DNA of 64,000 nt from an uncultured Lachnospiraceae bacterium (GTDB lineage: Bacteria > Bacillota > Clostridia > Lachnospirales > Lachnospiraceae), in contig CAJUKA010000007.1 of the NCBI GenBank assembly GCA_910586585.1, forward strand, positions 1 through 64,000, in the 5' to 3' direction. Made by a program: the position numbers and the translations under genes. The notes under the pieces are model-generated. The model had not been told where the DNA came from, did no database searches, and was given only the letters and a program-made list of their open reading frames with translations. Shown in pieces: positions 8,644 through 17,549 of the stretch. Within the stretch, counting starts at the first letter, position 1. Each line of letters begins with the position of its first letter.

Positions 8644-11058
8644 TTATGAAAGTTCCAGCACAACCTCCGTATGCTCTTTGAGCAGCTTGGCTGGTATATA
8701 ATTCTCTTTCATCTCCTGTCCATTCACTATCAGCCGTTTAAATCCAGTCTGTGCGTGTTTTGGATTTTTGACAACAATATGCAGATGACTTCCCCTGAAA
8801 TCCTTATCAATCTCAAAGTGTTCCCAATCCCCGGGAACGGATGGCGCTATCCTAAGTCCATAAAAATCAGGACGTATTCCTAAGATTCCTTCTACGCAGC
8901 CCACCATGACGGTAGAGGCTGTTCCAGTAAGCCAGTGCACATGAGAACGTCCAAAATGCGGACTTGCTTTTCCTTCTGTAAACTGCCCATAGCAATAAGG
9001 CTCTAATTTGCGGGTCTCCGCTTTGTCATTCTGCGCCGCTGGCGCGTTTTCCATAAAATATGTAAATGCGCGCTCTCCATGCCCGCGCAGTGCTTCCGCC
9101 AAAATAATCCAGCCCTGTGATTGTGAAAAAATACCCGCATTTTCCTTCGTACCCGCATTGTAAATCACCGCAAGCGCCCCTTCAAAAGAATGCGCGTGAT
9201 ATGGCGGGTCCATTAAAACTGCTCCATATGCTGTATTTAGCTTATGAAAGACCAAATCAAGCGCCATGTCAGCCTGTTTATCTGTGGCCAACCCGCTGAT
9301 AACTGCCCAGCTCTGCGGATTCAGCCATAAATTTGCCTCTGGATCGGTACGTTTTCCTATTACCTCCCCTTTTTCTGTAAAACCTCGAATAAAGCGGTCT
9401 TCGTTCCAGCACAGTTTCTGTATAATAGTTTCCAGTTTTTTCTGACTGTCATCCAAATATTTGAGATATTCTGTATCGTTTTTATATTCTGCAAATTCCT
9501 TCAAAATGGACATGGCAAGATAAAACTGGAACGCAACAAAAGTAGATTCTCCATCCTTCCCAAGTCTCAGGCAGTCATTCCAGTCCGCATACAATCCTGC
9601 CGGCATTCCATGCGGACCTAAATGATTCATCGAAAACCCGATTGCCCGCTTCAAATGCTCATATACCGTTCCTTCATCCTTGTTTGCAAATGGAATCACT
9701 TCCTCTATAAAGGACAGATCGCCTGTTTCAGAGATATATTTATAGACTGTGGGAAACAGCCATAACGCATCATCTGCACGATATGCCGGATGTCCTGTCT
9801 CTTTCACATAAGATGGATCATCTGGTGTGTCTTCATGGCCTGCATGATGATGAAACTTGACAAGCGGCAGTCCTCCGCCATTGTCAACCTGCGCAGAAAG
9901 CATAAAGCGGATTTTTTCTACCGCCATTTCTGGTGCTAAGTGTATCACTCCCTGAATATCCTGAACGGTATCACGGTATCCATATCCGTTTCGAAGCCCG
10001 CAGTAAATAAAGGAAGCTGCACGCGACCAGATAAATGTCATAAAACAGTTGTAGGCGTTCCAGGTATTGATCATTGTATTAAATTCTGCGCTTGGCGTTT
10101 TCACCTGGAAATGAGAAAGCTTTTCATGCCAGCAGGATATGAGTTCTCCAAGTTCTGTTTCACAGACTTCTTTTGTATTCTGATACTGTTCTAATATCTC
10201 TGCTGCCTCTGCGTCATGCTTCATTCCAAGAATAAACGCTAGATGTTTCGTTTCTCCCGGCTCCAGCAAAACTCTGGCAGTAAGCGCCCCACAGCTGTTT
10301 TCATTATAATTCAGTTCTCCGCAAAGCTCTCCGCAGGTTACTCCATAAGGGTTCTGATATCCATGATATTTCCCCAGGAATTTTTCTCTGTCGCCGCAAT
10401 ACGAAGAAATCTCTGCCCCTGCCAGGCCAAAAAAGCGCTCTGTAACATTCTTGTTATCTACCTCCTTTCCATTTTCCAGCGTATCAAGATTGCCATGAAT
10501 CTGCTGACAGATCCGATTGCCGCAAAATAACGTCCTTGTGATAAACTGAGAATATTGCAGATTGATCTGATCCTGTTCGTAGTTACTGTTGTTTGTAAAT
10601 TCCGCATAGCCTGTAATATTCAGATTTCTTACAGTATCTGAATGATTTGTCAGACTCAGGCGCCAAACCTCATACTCTTTGTCCAGCGGCACATAATACA
10701 ATGCTTCGGAATGGATATCGCTGTAATCCGCAAGCATTTTGGTATATGCCGTCCCATGACGGCACTCGCTTTTATAAGAAGCCAAATCCTTCCCAACCGG
10801 CTGCCAGGATGCAGACCAGTAATCCTTGCTGTCATTATCACGGATATAAATATATCGGCCAGGGCGGTCAAAGTCGTTAAAAATATACCGGAGAATTCTA
10901 CCATTTGCGCCGGATTTCGCAAAACTGTACCCGCCTGCATTATTTGAAATGACTGCGCCATATTCTGGTGACCCCAGATAATTTGCCCATGGTGCAGGCG
11001 TATCTGGTCTATCGATCACATACTCTCGTTTCTCATCATCAAAATATCCATATCTCAT
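8644..11058 (-). CDS. GH94 phosphorylase, cellobiose phosphorylase-like
   Basis: The 804-residue protein has the N-terminal beta-sandwich and (alpha/alpha)6 barrel of glycoside hydrolase family 94. The start MRYGYFDDEKREYVI and length match cellobiose phosphorylases (about 810). The catalytic Asp lies in ADWND (491-495), and the GLRNGYGYRDTVQD segment is conserved in the family. It would phosphorolyse a beta-glucosyl disaccharide to glucose 1-phosphate plus glucose in the cytoplasm. Its ATG overlaps the upstream stop (TAATG at 11056-11060), so translation is probably coupled. Cellobionate or chitobiose phosphorylases are alternatives. Confidence 0.85.
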   Translation of the reverse strand: MRYGYFDDEKREYVIDRPDTPAPWANYLGSPEYGAVISNNAGGYSFAKSGANGRILRYIFNDFDRPGRYIYIRDNDSKDYWSASWQPVGKDLASYKSECRHGTAYTKMLADYSDIHSEALYYVPLDKEYEVWRLSLTNHSDTVRNLNITGYAEFTNNSNYEQDQINLQYSQFITRTLFCGNRICQQIHGNLDTLENGKEVDNKNVTERFFGLAGAEISSYCGDREKFLGKYHGYQNPYGVTCGELCGELNYNENSCGALTARVLLEPGETKHLAFILGMKHDAEAAEILEQYQNTKEVCETELGELISCWHEKLSHFQVKTPSAEFNTMINTWNAYNCFMTFIWSRAASFIYCGLRNGYGYRDTVQDIQGVIHLAPEMAVEKIRFMLSAQVDNGGGLPLVKFHHHAGHEDTPDDPSYVKETGHPAYRADDALWLFPTVYKYISETGDLSFIEEVIPFANKDEGTVYEHLKRAIGFSMNHLGPHGMPAGLYADWNDCLRLGKDGESTFVAFQFYLAMSILKEFAEYKNDTEYLKYLDDSQKKLETIIQKLCWNEDRFIRGFTEKGEVIGKRTDPEANLWLNPQSWAVISGLATDKQADMALDLVFHKLNTAYGAVLMDPPYHAHSFEGALAVIYNAGTKENAGIFSQSQGWIILAEALRGHGERAFTYFMENAPAAQNDKAETRKLEPYCYGQFTEGKASPHFGRSHVHWLTGTASTVMVGCVEGILGIRPDFYGLRIAPSVPGDWEHFEIDKDFRGSHLHIVVKNPKHAQTGFKRLIVNGQEMKENYIPAKLLKEHTEVVLELS

Positions 11059-13772
11059 TATCTCAATTCGCTCCTTCCCAATTCAATCTCCACTTTGTGT
11101 ATTTTGTCCGGCAGCAGCAGCAGCTTCTTTCTGGAAAAAACTGCCGAACCGCCCAAAATATCCAATACTGCCTGTCCATCACAGAATGCCTGCTCTATCA
11201 CATACTCTCCATAGGTTAAATGCAATGGATTTTTGAAATGCACTGTAAATTCCTTTCCTGCAAACCAAAGCTGAATTCTGGCATTCCCTTCTGTATCAAA
11301 CTGTTCTCGCATCAGTTTTGGTCTTATCACCATATCTCCAATTTCGCCGTGCACACCAAACACCTCCGTCACAACCGTAAGCATATACCAGCTTGCCGCC
11401 CCTGTCAGATAATGATACATTCCTCTGCCAGATGCATTAAAATACTCTGGAATTCCAGGATAAATCCGGCTAGTATTAAAATTCATGGCCGCATCTGCAA
11501 GCGTCTGCAAAGCTTTGTATCCTTCTTTTACAAATCCTCTCTGGTAAAGCGCATTTGCATACATCACAGTCATATGGGAGAATACTGCTCCATTTTCTTT
11601 TTCCCCATAGGCAAATCCAAACATTCTTCCCAAATCAAATTTTTCTTCCTGGAAATTTGTATTCAGACGATATCCGCCAATTTCCTTTTGATACAAATAG
11701 TGATCTGCACTTTGGCAAATTTTTGCTACCTGATCGTTTTGCGCAGTCCCGCTCATTACAGCAAATACCTGTCCGGTCAGCATCATCCGCACTCCCTGCT
11801 CAAAATATCCTTCCACAGGCATACTATGATTATCATAATAACTGTTAAACCAGCCTTCTTTATTCCCGTTTTCTATCCATTCTGTTCTGCGAATATGATC
11901 TGCTATCCACTCTGCCTTATGTTTCAGGTTTTCCGCCAGATTCCCGACCGTGACCTGTATCGTGTTTCCACTGATATGATGCTCGCAGCGCTTCAAATAC
12001 GTCTGCAAAAGTTCCTGTTTTGCTGCTGCATTCTCATAAAGCTGAACATTATCCTCCAAAAGAATCTCTATCTCTTCCAGCAGATCTATCTGACTCCATC
12101 CGAACCGCTCCTGCGCTGTCTGCAGCAGTTTTGACAGCTCCATCAAATTGCCTGCATACGCACAGGTAAAAGCCACGCTCTCGCCATGTTCTGGTGCCAT
12201 ATCCAGCGCGTCGTTCCAGTCTGCTCCGCGCAGACGGATATGATTCTTATCCCCTACCTCATAAAATGCACACAAATGCTGTACTACCAAATGTTCCAAA
12301 ATACTTCCTTCATAAATCCTGCCATTTCGACACCTTTGCTGCAGTCCATACGAAACATTCCATTCTGTATCCAAACCAGTTCCGCGCTGCATCTGCTCGT
12401 CTTTGAAATAAGCTGCTTTCTCTCTAAGCAGCTCCATATCCCCTGTCTGATCGATATAGAGCTTTGTTGTCATAAAAGGCCAGACACCATGATCCATCCA
12501 TACGCGTGCAATTCCATTCCTGTCTGCAATAAACTCCCCTTGCTTTTCACCGATGATTGTCGCATTGGTTCCATCAATCCGCACTCCGCCATAATTATCA
12601 AGAACCATCTGCCGTACGCCGCCAGGATCCATAATCAAAAGGGAAAGACAGTCCTGCCATAAATCACGCCAGCCTCTGCCTCCTCTTCCATAATCGTGAT
12701 GCGGCAAGAATGAGCAGCCATAAATTCTCCGCAAAATGGGCTGGAAACTAATCCACCGCATCAGATTATCAAATCGCTCATCTCCTGTTTCGTACCGGAC
12801 ATTAACCTTATCCTGCCAGTATTTTGCCGTTTTTGCATATGCTTCTTTTACCTGTTCTGATGTTGCATACGCAGACAAAATCGTTTCTATTTCTTTTTCT
12901 TGCGCTGTTACCCCTATCACAATCGTATAAACTACGCTTTTTCCCGGCTCTAATGTAAGCGTCTGGAACCGAATCCCGCCAAGCGCTTCTTTTCCCTCAA
13001 AATATGATCCGCCTGACACGCCATTTTCGTTCTGAATAATCTTCCAGGGATGCGTATAGCTTCCTCCCTCTCCGATATATGCGTCCGCAACCGGATAAAA
13101 ACTCTCCGGTTTTTCACCTGTTCCTGTCATACCACACACAAAATATGTCAGTTCATTCTTCTGATGTCCGCGTTCGTCAAAAGAAAGCGTTGGCTTTATG
13201 TACACCCCATAATCAGTTGTTCTGATCCGATGCAGCAAAGAGGTCACATGACGATGATCTCTGATATTATCTGCGCTTCTTCCAAAAACAGGAATCGCTG
13301 CCGTTGGCGTAATTGTCTGCGGAGTATTGGCTGTATTGCAAAGCTCCACCTCCATAATCTCCACATTGTGTTCCAATGGGACAAAAGAAGTGATTTTTGC
13401 TTTCATCTGGTACTTTTGAGACTGTCTGGAAACCGTCTGCCACATAAACCCAGCTGTCAGTTCGCTTTCATCCTGATTCTGTGTAAACTTTCTGCTCTCT
13501 TCGTCCGCCGAAGCTCCTGCAGCAGACCATGCGCCCAGGCCCTCCACATAACACCAGAAGTTTCTTCCTGAGCGGTTGTTATGCAGATTATCCACACTCA
13601 CTGGCTCCATCAGAAAAACATTCTGTCCTGTCTTGATATCACCTCCCAGGTTTGGGGACAAAGAACTTTTTATTCCCTGCTCCCCAGCAATTGGAAAATA
13701 TAATGCACTGTAGTTTTCCGGCTGCTTTATGGAAAAAGTTCCGTCTTTGTCAATAAAACGAATTGCTTCCAT
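11058..13772 (-). CDS. GH94 phosphorylase, laminaribiose/oligoglucan type
   Basis: The frame is open to 13811, but I start at the ATG at 13772 because AGGAGGTC lies seven bases upstream, giving 904 residues. It has GH94 architecture with ADWND at 517-521 and the CSFLPHHDYGRGGRGWRD segment. The length (about 900) fits laminaribiose or 1,3-beta-oligoglucan phosphorylases better than cellobiose phosphorylases (about 810) or cellodextrin phosphorylases (about 980). It would release glucose 1-phosphate from a beta-glucan disaccharide or oligosaccharide. The specificity call is by length and resemblance only. Confidence 0.8.
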   Translation of the reverse strand: MEAIRFIDKDGTFSIKQPENYSALYFPIAGEQGIKSSLSPNLGGDIKTGQNVFLMEPVSVDNLHNNRSGRNFWCYVEGLGAWSAAGASADEESRKFTQNQDESELTAGFMWQTVSRQSQKYQMKAKITSFVPLEHNVEIMEVELCNTANTPQTITPTAAIPVFGRSADNIRDHRHVTSLLHRIRTTDYGVYIKPTLSFDERGHQKNELTYFVCGMTGTGEKPESFYPVADAYIGEGGSYTHPWKIIQNENGVSGGSYFEGKEALGGIRFQTLTLEPGKSVVYTIVIGVTAQEKEIETILSAYATSEQVKEAYAKTAKYWQDKVNVRYETGDERFDNLMRWISFQPILRRIYGCSFLPHHDYGRGGRGWRDLWQDCLSLLIMDPGGVRQMVLDNYGGVRIDGTNATIIGEKQGEFIADRNGIARVWMDHGVWPFMTTKLYIDQTGDMELLREKAAYFKDEQMQRGTGLDTEWNVSYGLQQRCRNGRIYEGSILEHLVVQHLCAFYEVGDKNHIRLRGADWNDALDMAPEHGESVAFTCAYAGNLMELSKLLQTAQERFGWSQIDLLEEIEILLEDNVQLYENAAAKQELLQTYLKRCEHHISGNTIQVTVGNLAENLKHKAEWIADHIRRTEWIENGNKEGWFNSYYDNHSMPVEGYFEQGVRMMLTGQVFAVMSGTAQNDQVAKICQSADHYLYQKEIGGYRLNTNFQEEKFDLGRMFGFAYGEKENGAVFSHMTVMYANALYQRGFVKEGYKALQTLADAAMNFNTSRIYPGIPEYFNASGRGMYHYLTGAASWYMLTVVTEVFGVHGEIGDMVIRPKLMREQFDTEGNARIQLWFAGKEFTVHFKNPLHLTYGEYVIEQAFCDGQAVLDILGGSAVFSRKKLLLLPDKIHKVEIELGRSELR

Positions 13773-13823
13773 TTGATTTGACCTCCTGTATCTTTTATAT
13801 TTACACGGCAAATACCGTATTTT

Positions 13824-16316
13824 TTAAACCTTGAATATCCTGATTTGTGTTTCCAGCTCCCTGGCAGAGGCGGTTAATTCCTCCGATTCTTTTGCCACCA
13901 TTTCACTGTTTGTCATAAGGCCATCCGCCTGCTCTACGAGAATATCCGAAGAACCCAAAATTTCCTGTGAGCTTGCGGCTTGTTCCTCTGAAACTGCCGC
14001 CACATTTCTTGCAACATCCTCTACCTGATCCACCTTTTGTATCATTTGCTGAACCAAATCCCCAACCACAACAATATTCTCAAAAATCGTATCGTATGTC
14101 TTTACTGCATTTCCAATCATTGCACTGCTTTTGTTAATGCTTTCCATGCTATTGCCCGCCTGGTGGATAACATCCCCTATCAATGTTTTGATTTCCATAA
14201 CAAGAGAATCAATATGTTTCACAGACGCCATACTCGTCTGCGCCAGCTTCCCAATCTCTGCCGCCACAACCGTAAATCCTTTTCCTGCCTCACCTGCCCG
14301 CGCCGCTTCAATAGACGCATTGAGTGACAGCAGATTGGTTTCATCCGCAATTTCACCGATTACCCTTGTGATATTCGTAATCTCACCAGATACGTTCCCC
14401 ACTTCATCTATCGCGCATTGAAGCTGCCTTACAGAGCCATCAATATTCTGCATTGCTGTACCTACATCCTGCATAACCACCTTTCCTTTTTGAGATATAC
14501 TGACTGTTTCTTTCATCTTTCCATTCATTCCATCGCCATCATTTTTTGTTTCGGCCACAAGAGAAGCCAGTGTTGTTGCACTTTGCGCAATTTCATTCAC
14601 AGACACCGACAATTGCTCTACCGTAGCGTTCAAATCTTTCATGGATTGGTTTTGTTTTTTTGTCGCATCAAACATTTGATTGGATATCAATTTACTGTTA
14701 TCCGCCTGTTCGTGCAAGGTATTTGATACCCCGTCGATGGAACCAATCATGCCACGCAGGGTAACAATAAATTTTTCAACGCACCTGCTCATCACCCCAA
14801 TTTCGTCATGATTCCTTGTTGCACTGTAAACGGTAAAGTTTCCTTCTGTCATATTTTGAATAATATCCGTTAATTTCTTTACCGGGTGGATCACAATATG
14901 TATGATTCGCTCTATCAGAACTGTCAAAATGAATACCGAAATGACTCCAAAAAGAATCATAATATTTCGAATGTGATTCAAGTCCTGATACACTGTTTTT
15001 GCAGGAACATAAGAAACCAAAATCCAATCTGTTCCTGATATCTCCTGAAATACAGAAATATTTCCTTCCAGTTCTGCCAAATCCATGTCCTCCTGTGCGA
15101 TCTTCTCTGCAATTTTCTTCATAAAATTACTGTCCAGCTCACTCAATTTTTTTGAAATCTGGCTTGTATCACGTGATGCAAGAATTGTATCGTCCTTGGC
15201 ATTCACCAAAAATGCCTCTGCATTTTCCATTTTCACAAAGCTGTTGACATATACGCTGATTTTATCCAATGACAAATCCATAGAAATAACCCGCACATCC
15301 TCCGATTGTGTTCGCAGCATACCGCAAGCGCTGATTGTCGGTTTGCCCTCCTCATTTGTATATGCATTTGTAAATCCTGGATTTACCCTGGTTAACCCAT
15401 CCCGAAACCATTCTGTCTGCGTCAGCTCCACAGGCATACGATTCTGCGCACTGTCTGAAGGCGGCTGTGCAGTCATAACTACTGAAACATTACTGATATG
15501 AACTGCTGCTTCCGAACCGGACGCGCCAAGATTAAATTCCATTCTCCCATTGGCATCATCATAATCTGTCATGAGGAATTCATACGTAAATGTCTGTTTT
15601 TCTGCCGTCAAATTAACAGCTGTATCCTCCAGATAACGCTTATAATCCCTGTCTGGAGCCGTTACGCTAACCTTTATTGTTCTGGGCGCTGCCGCATACG
15701 CATCAAAGCGAACCTGGTACACTGCATCTTTTTTCACAGGAAGCTCAGGCTGCACAAGCTGAATACTATAATCTGCTGTCCCCTCATTTCCAGTGACAAT
15801 TGATATCTCCTGAGCTGTGATGTCTGCTTCTGCCTCTCCTCCAAGCGCAGTCAGAAACTGCCAGCCTGTATTATCTGTGAGCGACTCCGCAAGCGAAAAA
15901 TCACCATTGCGCAAATAATTGCCGTCACTGTCTGGCTCTCTCAATTCCACAGCCTTAACAGGATTTGCCGTAAAGATTTGTCCTTTTGTATCTGCCACAT
16001 AAAATCCCTCCGGATAATCACTGTCATACTCATAAAAAGAATCCAAAAAGCTCTGCAGCTGCGCATCGTCAAAGTCCATCTGCTCGAGTGTCTGTTTTGC
16101 AACACGCAGTGAGGATAAATTTCTTTCCAGCCATGCCTCCATTTCTGATGCCTGGCTTTCGGCAGATGTCTGCAGAAGGTGATGCGCATTTGACTGAATC
16201 ACTTCTTTTGACACAGAATAGGATAATCCTGTAAGAACTGCCATAATAATTATAATTACTGGCAAAATGATTCCCAGCAGTTTCACTTTTATGGAAATAA
16301 ACTTTTCTTTCTCCAT
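13824..16316 (-). CDS. Methyl-accepting chemotaxis protein with a CBM-like insert in its sensor
   Basis: The 830-residue receptor has a membrane segment at 13-33, an extracellular sensor (36-445), a second membrane segment (450-472), HAMP, and a long cytoplasmic signalling coil with the conserved hairpin tip (ADETNLLSLNASIEAARAGE). The sensor looks like a double-Cache domain interrupted between GQIFTANP and TEWFRDGL by about 150 residues (132-282). That insert resembles carbohydrate-binding modules CBM4/CBM9: it opens NYLRNGDFS, ends VHISNVSVV and is rich in beta-strands. It would report beta-glucan or sugar to CheA. The gene sits between a sugar-binding lipoprotein and the GH94 genes, so the receptor is locus-specific. 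Confidence 0.85.
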   Translation of the reverse strand: MEKEKFISIKVKLLGIILPVIIIIMAVLTGLSYSVSKEVIQSNAHHLLQTSAESQASEMEAWLERNLSSLRVAKQTLEQMDFDDAQLQSFLDSFYEYDSDYPEGFYVADTKGQIFTANPVKAVELREPDSDGNYLRNGDFSLAESLTDNTGWQFLTALGGEAEADITAQEISIVTGNEGTADYSIQLVQPELPVKKDAVYQVRFDAYAAAPRTIKVSVTAPDRDYKRYLEDTAVNLTAEKQTFTYEFLMTDYDDANGRMEFNLGASGSEAAVHISNVSVVMTAQPPSDSAQNRMPVELTQTEWFRDGLTRVNPGFTNAYTNEEGKPTISACGMLRTQSEDVRVISMDLSLDKISVYVNSFVKMENAEAFLVNAKDDTILASRDTSQISKKLSELDSNFMKKIAEKIAQEDMDLAELEGNISVFQEISGTDWILVSYVPAKTVYQDLNHIRNIMILFGVISVFILTVLIERIIHIVIHPVKKLTDIIQNMTEGNFTVYSATRNHDEIGVMSRCVEKFIVTLRGMIGSIDGVSNTLHEQADNSKLISNQMFDATKKQNQSMKDLNATVEQLSVSVNEIAQSATTLASLVAETKNDGDGMNGKMKETVSISQKGKVVMQDVGTAMQNIDGSVRQLQCAIDEVGNVSGEITNITRVIGEIADETNLLSLNASIEAARAGEAGKGFTVVAAEIGKLAQTSMASVKHIDSLVMEIKTLIGDVIHQAGNSMESINKSSAMIGNAVKTYDTIFENIVVVGDLVQQMIQKVDQVEDVARNVAAVSEEQAASSQEILGSSDILVEQADGLMTNSEMVAKESEELTASARELETQIRIFKV

Positions 16317-16331
16317 CCCAAACCTTTCCCC

Positions 16332-17318
16332 CTATTCGCTCTGTTGCTGATAGTTCGAAACATTGCTGCTATCTACTTTTTCAAAAGGTATCAATATATA
16401 CTTCCCATCTTCCTGTGCTCCTTCGATATCAGAAACCGACTCTCCCAACGCCAGTCTTTGCGCTGCTTCAACTGCTGCTGATATTTGATCAGACATTGGC
16501 TGGTATACAGTAAAATCCAGCTTGCCATCAACAATTGCCTGGCATCCGCCTGCAGAAGCATCCACCCCCAAAAACAAAACAGAATCCATATTTACTCCCG
16601 CCTGCTCAAAAGCTGCAAATGCTCCAAGCGCCATATCATCATTATTGGCTGCCACACAGTCAACTTTCCTGCCTGTCTTTAGAAACAGCGCTGTCAGCTC
16701 CTTTGCAGTATCTGTATTCCAGTCTGCATAATCCTCAAATACATACTGAATCTGTTTCCCACTGGCATTTAATGTCTGTTTCAGTCCTTTGGTTCTGCCG
16801 ATTGTACCAGATGCACCCTTAGGACCTTTCAATATTGCAACAGAAATCTCATTTTTACTGCTAAACTGCTCCAGTATGTATTCCGCCTGATATTGCCCTG
16901 CCATATATTCATCAGATGCCACATAAACATAGTGGTCTTTTTGCAGTGCTGTATCCTCCGGCGCATTATTGATGAATACAATCGGCGTAGTTCCTGCCGC
17001 AGCTTTTATCTCTGTCACTGTATCTGCAGATACCAGCCCGCACAACAATACATCGTATTCTTCAGCCACAGCCTTTTTTATTTGAGAATGCTGTGTTTCA
17101 ACAGAATTTTGAGCATATCCTGCCTCCAATGCCATTCCATATGATTTTGCCTGCTGCTGCAGCTGCTCTGCCCATCCTTCATAATAATCACCGTCTTCAA
17201 TCGCAGCATAAAATATTTTAATTGTATTACCGCTGGCCAAATCTTTTTTCTGACATCCTGTTCCGAGAAAAACAATTGCCGCCGCAATCAGAAAAAGTGC
17301 ATTTATTTTTCTATTCAT
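16332..17318 (-). CDS. RbsB-like periplasmic-type sugar-binding lipoprotein
   Basis: The 328-residue protein has a lipoprotein signal (lipobox LGTGC, Cys-22) and a two-lobed Peripla_BP_4 fold (KIFYAAIEDGDYYEGW start, CVAANNDDMALGAF in the second lobe, FLGVDASAGG near the hinge). Family members deliver monosaccharides to CUT2 importers, but no matching permease or ATPase is nearby. The next gene, 15 bases on, is a chemoreceptor, so it may instead present ligand to that receptor. It follows an AGGAGGTCC ribosome site and is the first gene of the locus. Confidence 0.85.
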   Translation of the reverse strand: MNRKINALFLIAAAIVFLGTGCQKKDLASGNTIKIFYAAIEDGDYYEGWAEQLQQQAKSYGMALEAGYAQNSVETQHSQIKKAVAEEYDVLLCGLVSADTVTEIKAAAGTTPIVFINNAPEDTALQKDHYVYVASDEYMAGQYQAEYILEQFSSKNEISVAILKGPKGASGTIGRTKGLKQTLNASGKQIQYVFEDYADWNTDTAKELTALFLKTGRKVDCVAANNDDMALGAFAAFEQAGVNMDSVLFLGVDASAGGCQAIVDGKLDFTVYQPMSDQISAAVEAAQRLALGESVSDIEGAQEDGKYILIPFEKVDSSNVSNYQQQSE

Positions 17319-17369
17319 ATGGACCTCCTGTGTTTTTGTTTTAATGATCTTACCTGTTTTTTATGAAAT

Positions 17370-17399
17370 TCTATATCATATTAATTGGAAAAATGTCAG
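17370..17399 (-). promoter_or_regulatory. Promoter of the beta-glucan sensing/phosphorylase operon
   Basis: On the minus strand CTGACA (17394-17399), an 18-bp spacer and TATAGA (17370-17375) with an extended TG. It lies about 50 bases upstream of the sugar-binding lipoprotein gene. Confidence 0.55.
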
Positions 17400-17490
17400 A
17401 TATATGATACAAATTGCGTCTCCTTCTCGCGCGCCGCCGATACGCCACTTTAGTAGCATATTTCCTCTGCATCGGCGTGCGCATAAAAAT

Positions 17491-17528
17491 AAGGGTATCG
17501 ATACTAAACACATTGTATCGATACCCTT
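17491..17528 (-). terminator. Perfect 14-bp stem terminator after ctpA
   Basis: The arms 17491-17504 and 17515-17528 are perfectly complementary (AAGGGTATCGATAC type) around a 10-nt loop, with a T-rich tract on the minus strand. It ends the ftsE-ftsX-M23-ctpA run and insulates the beta-glucan promoter. Confidence 0.8.
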
Positions 17529-17549
17529 ATTTTCTTAAAATTATTTTTC

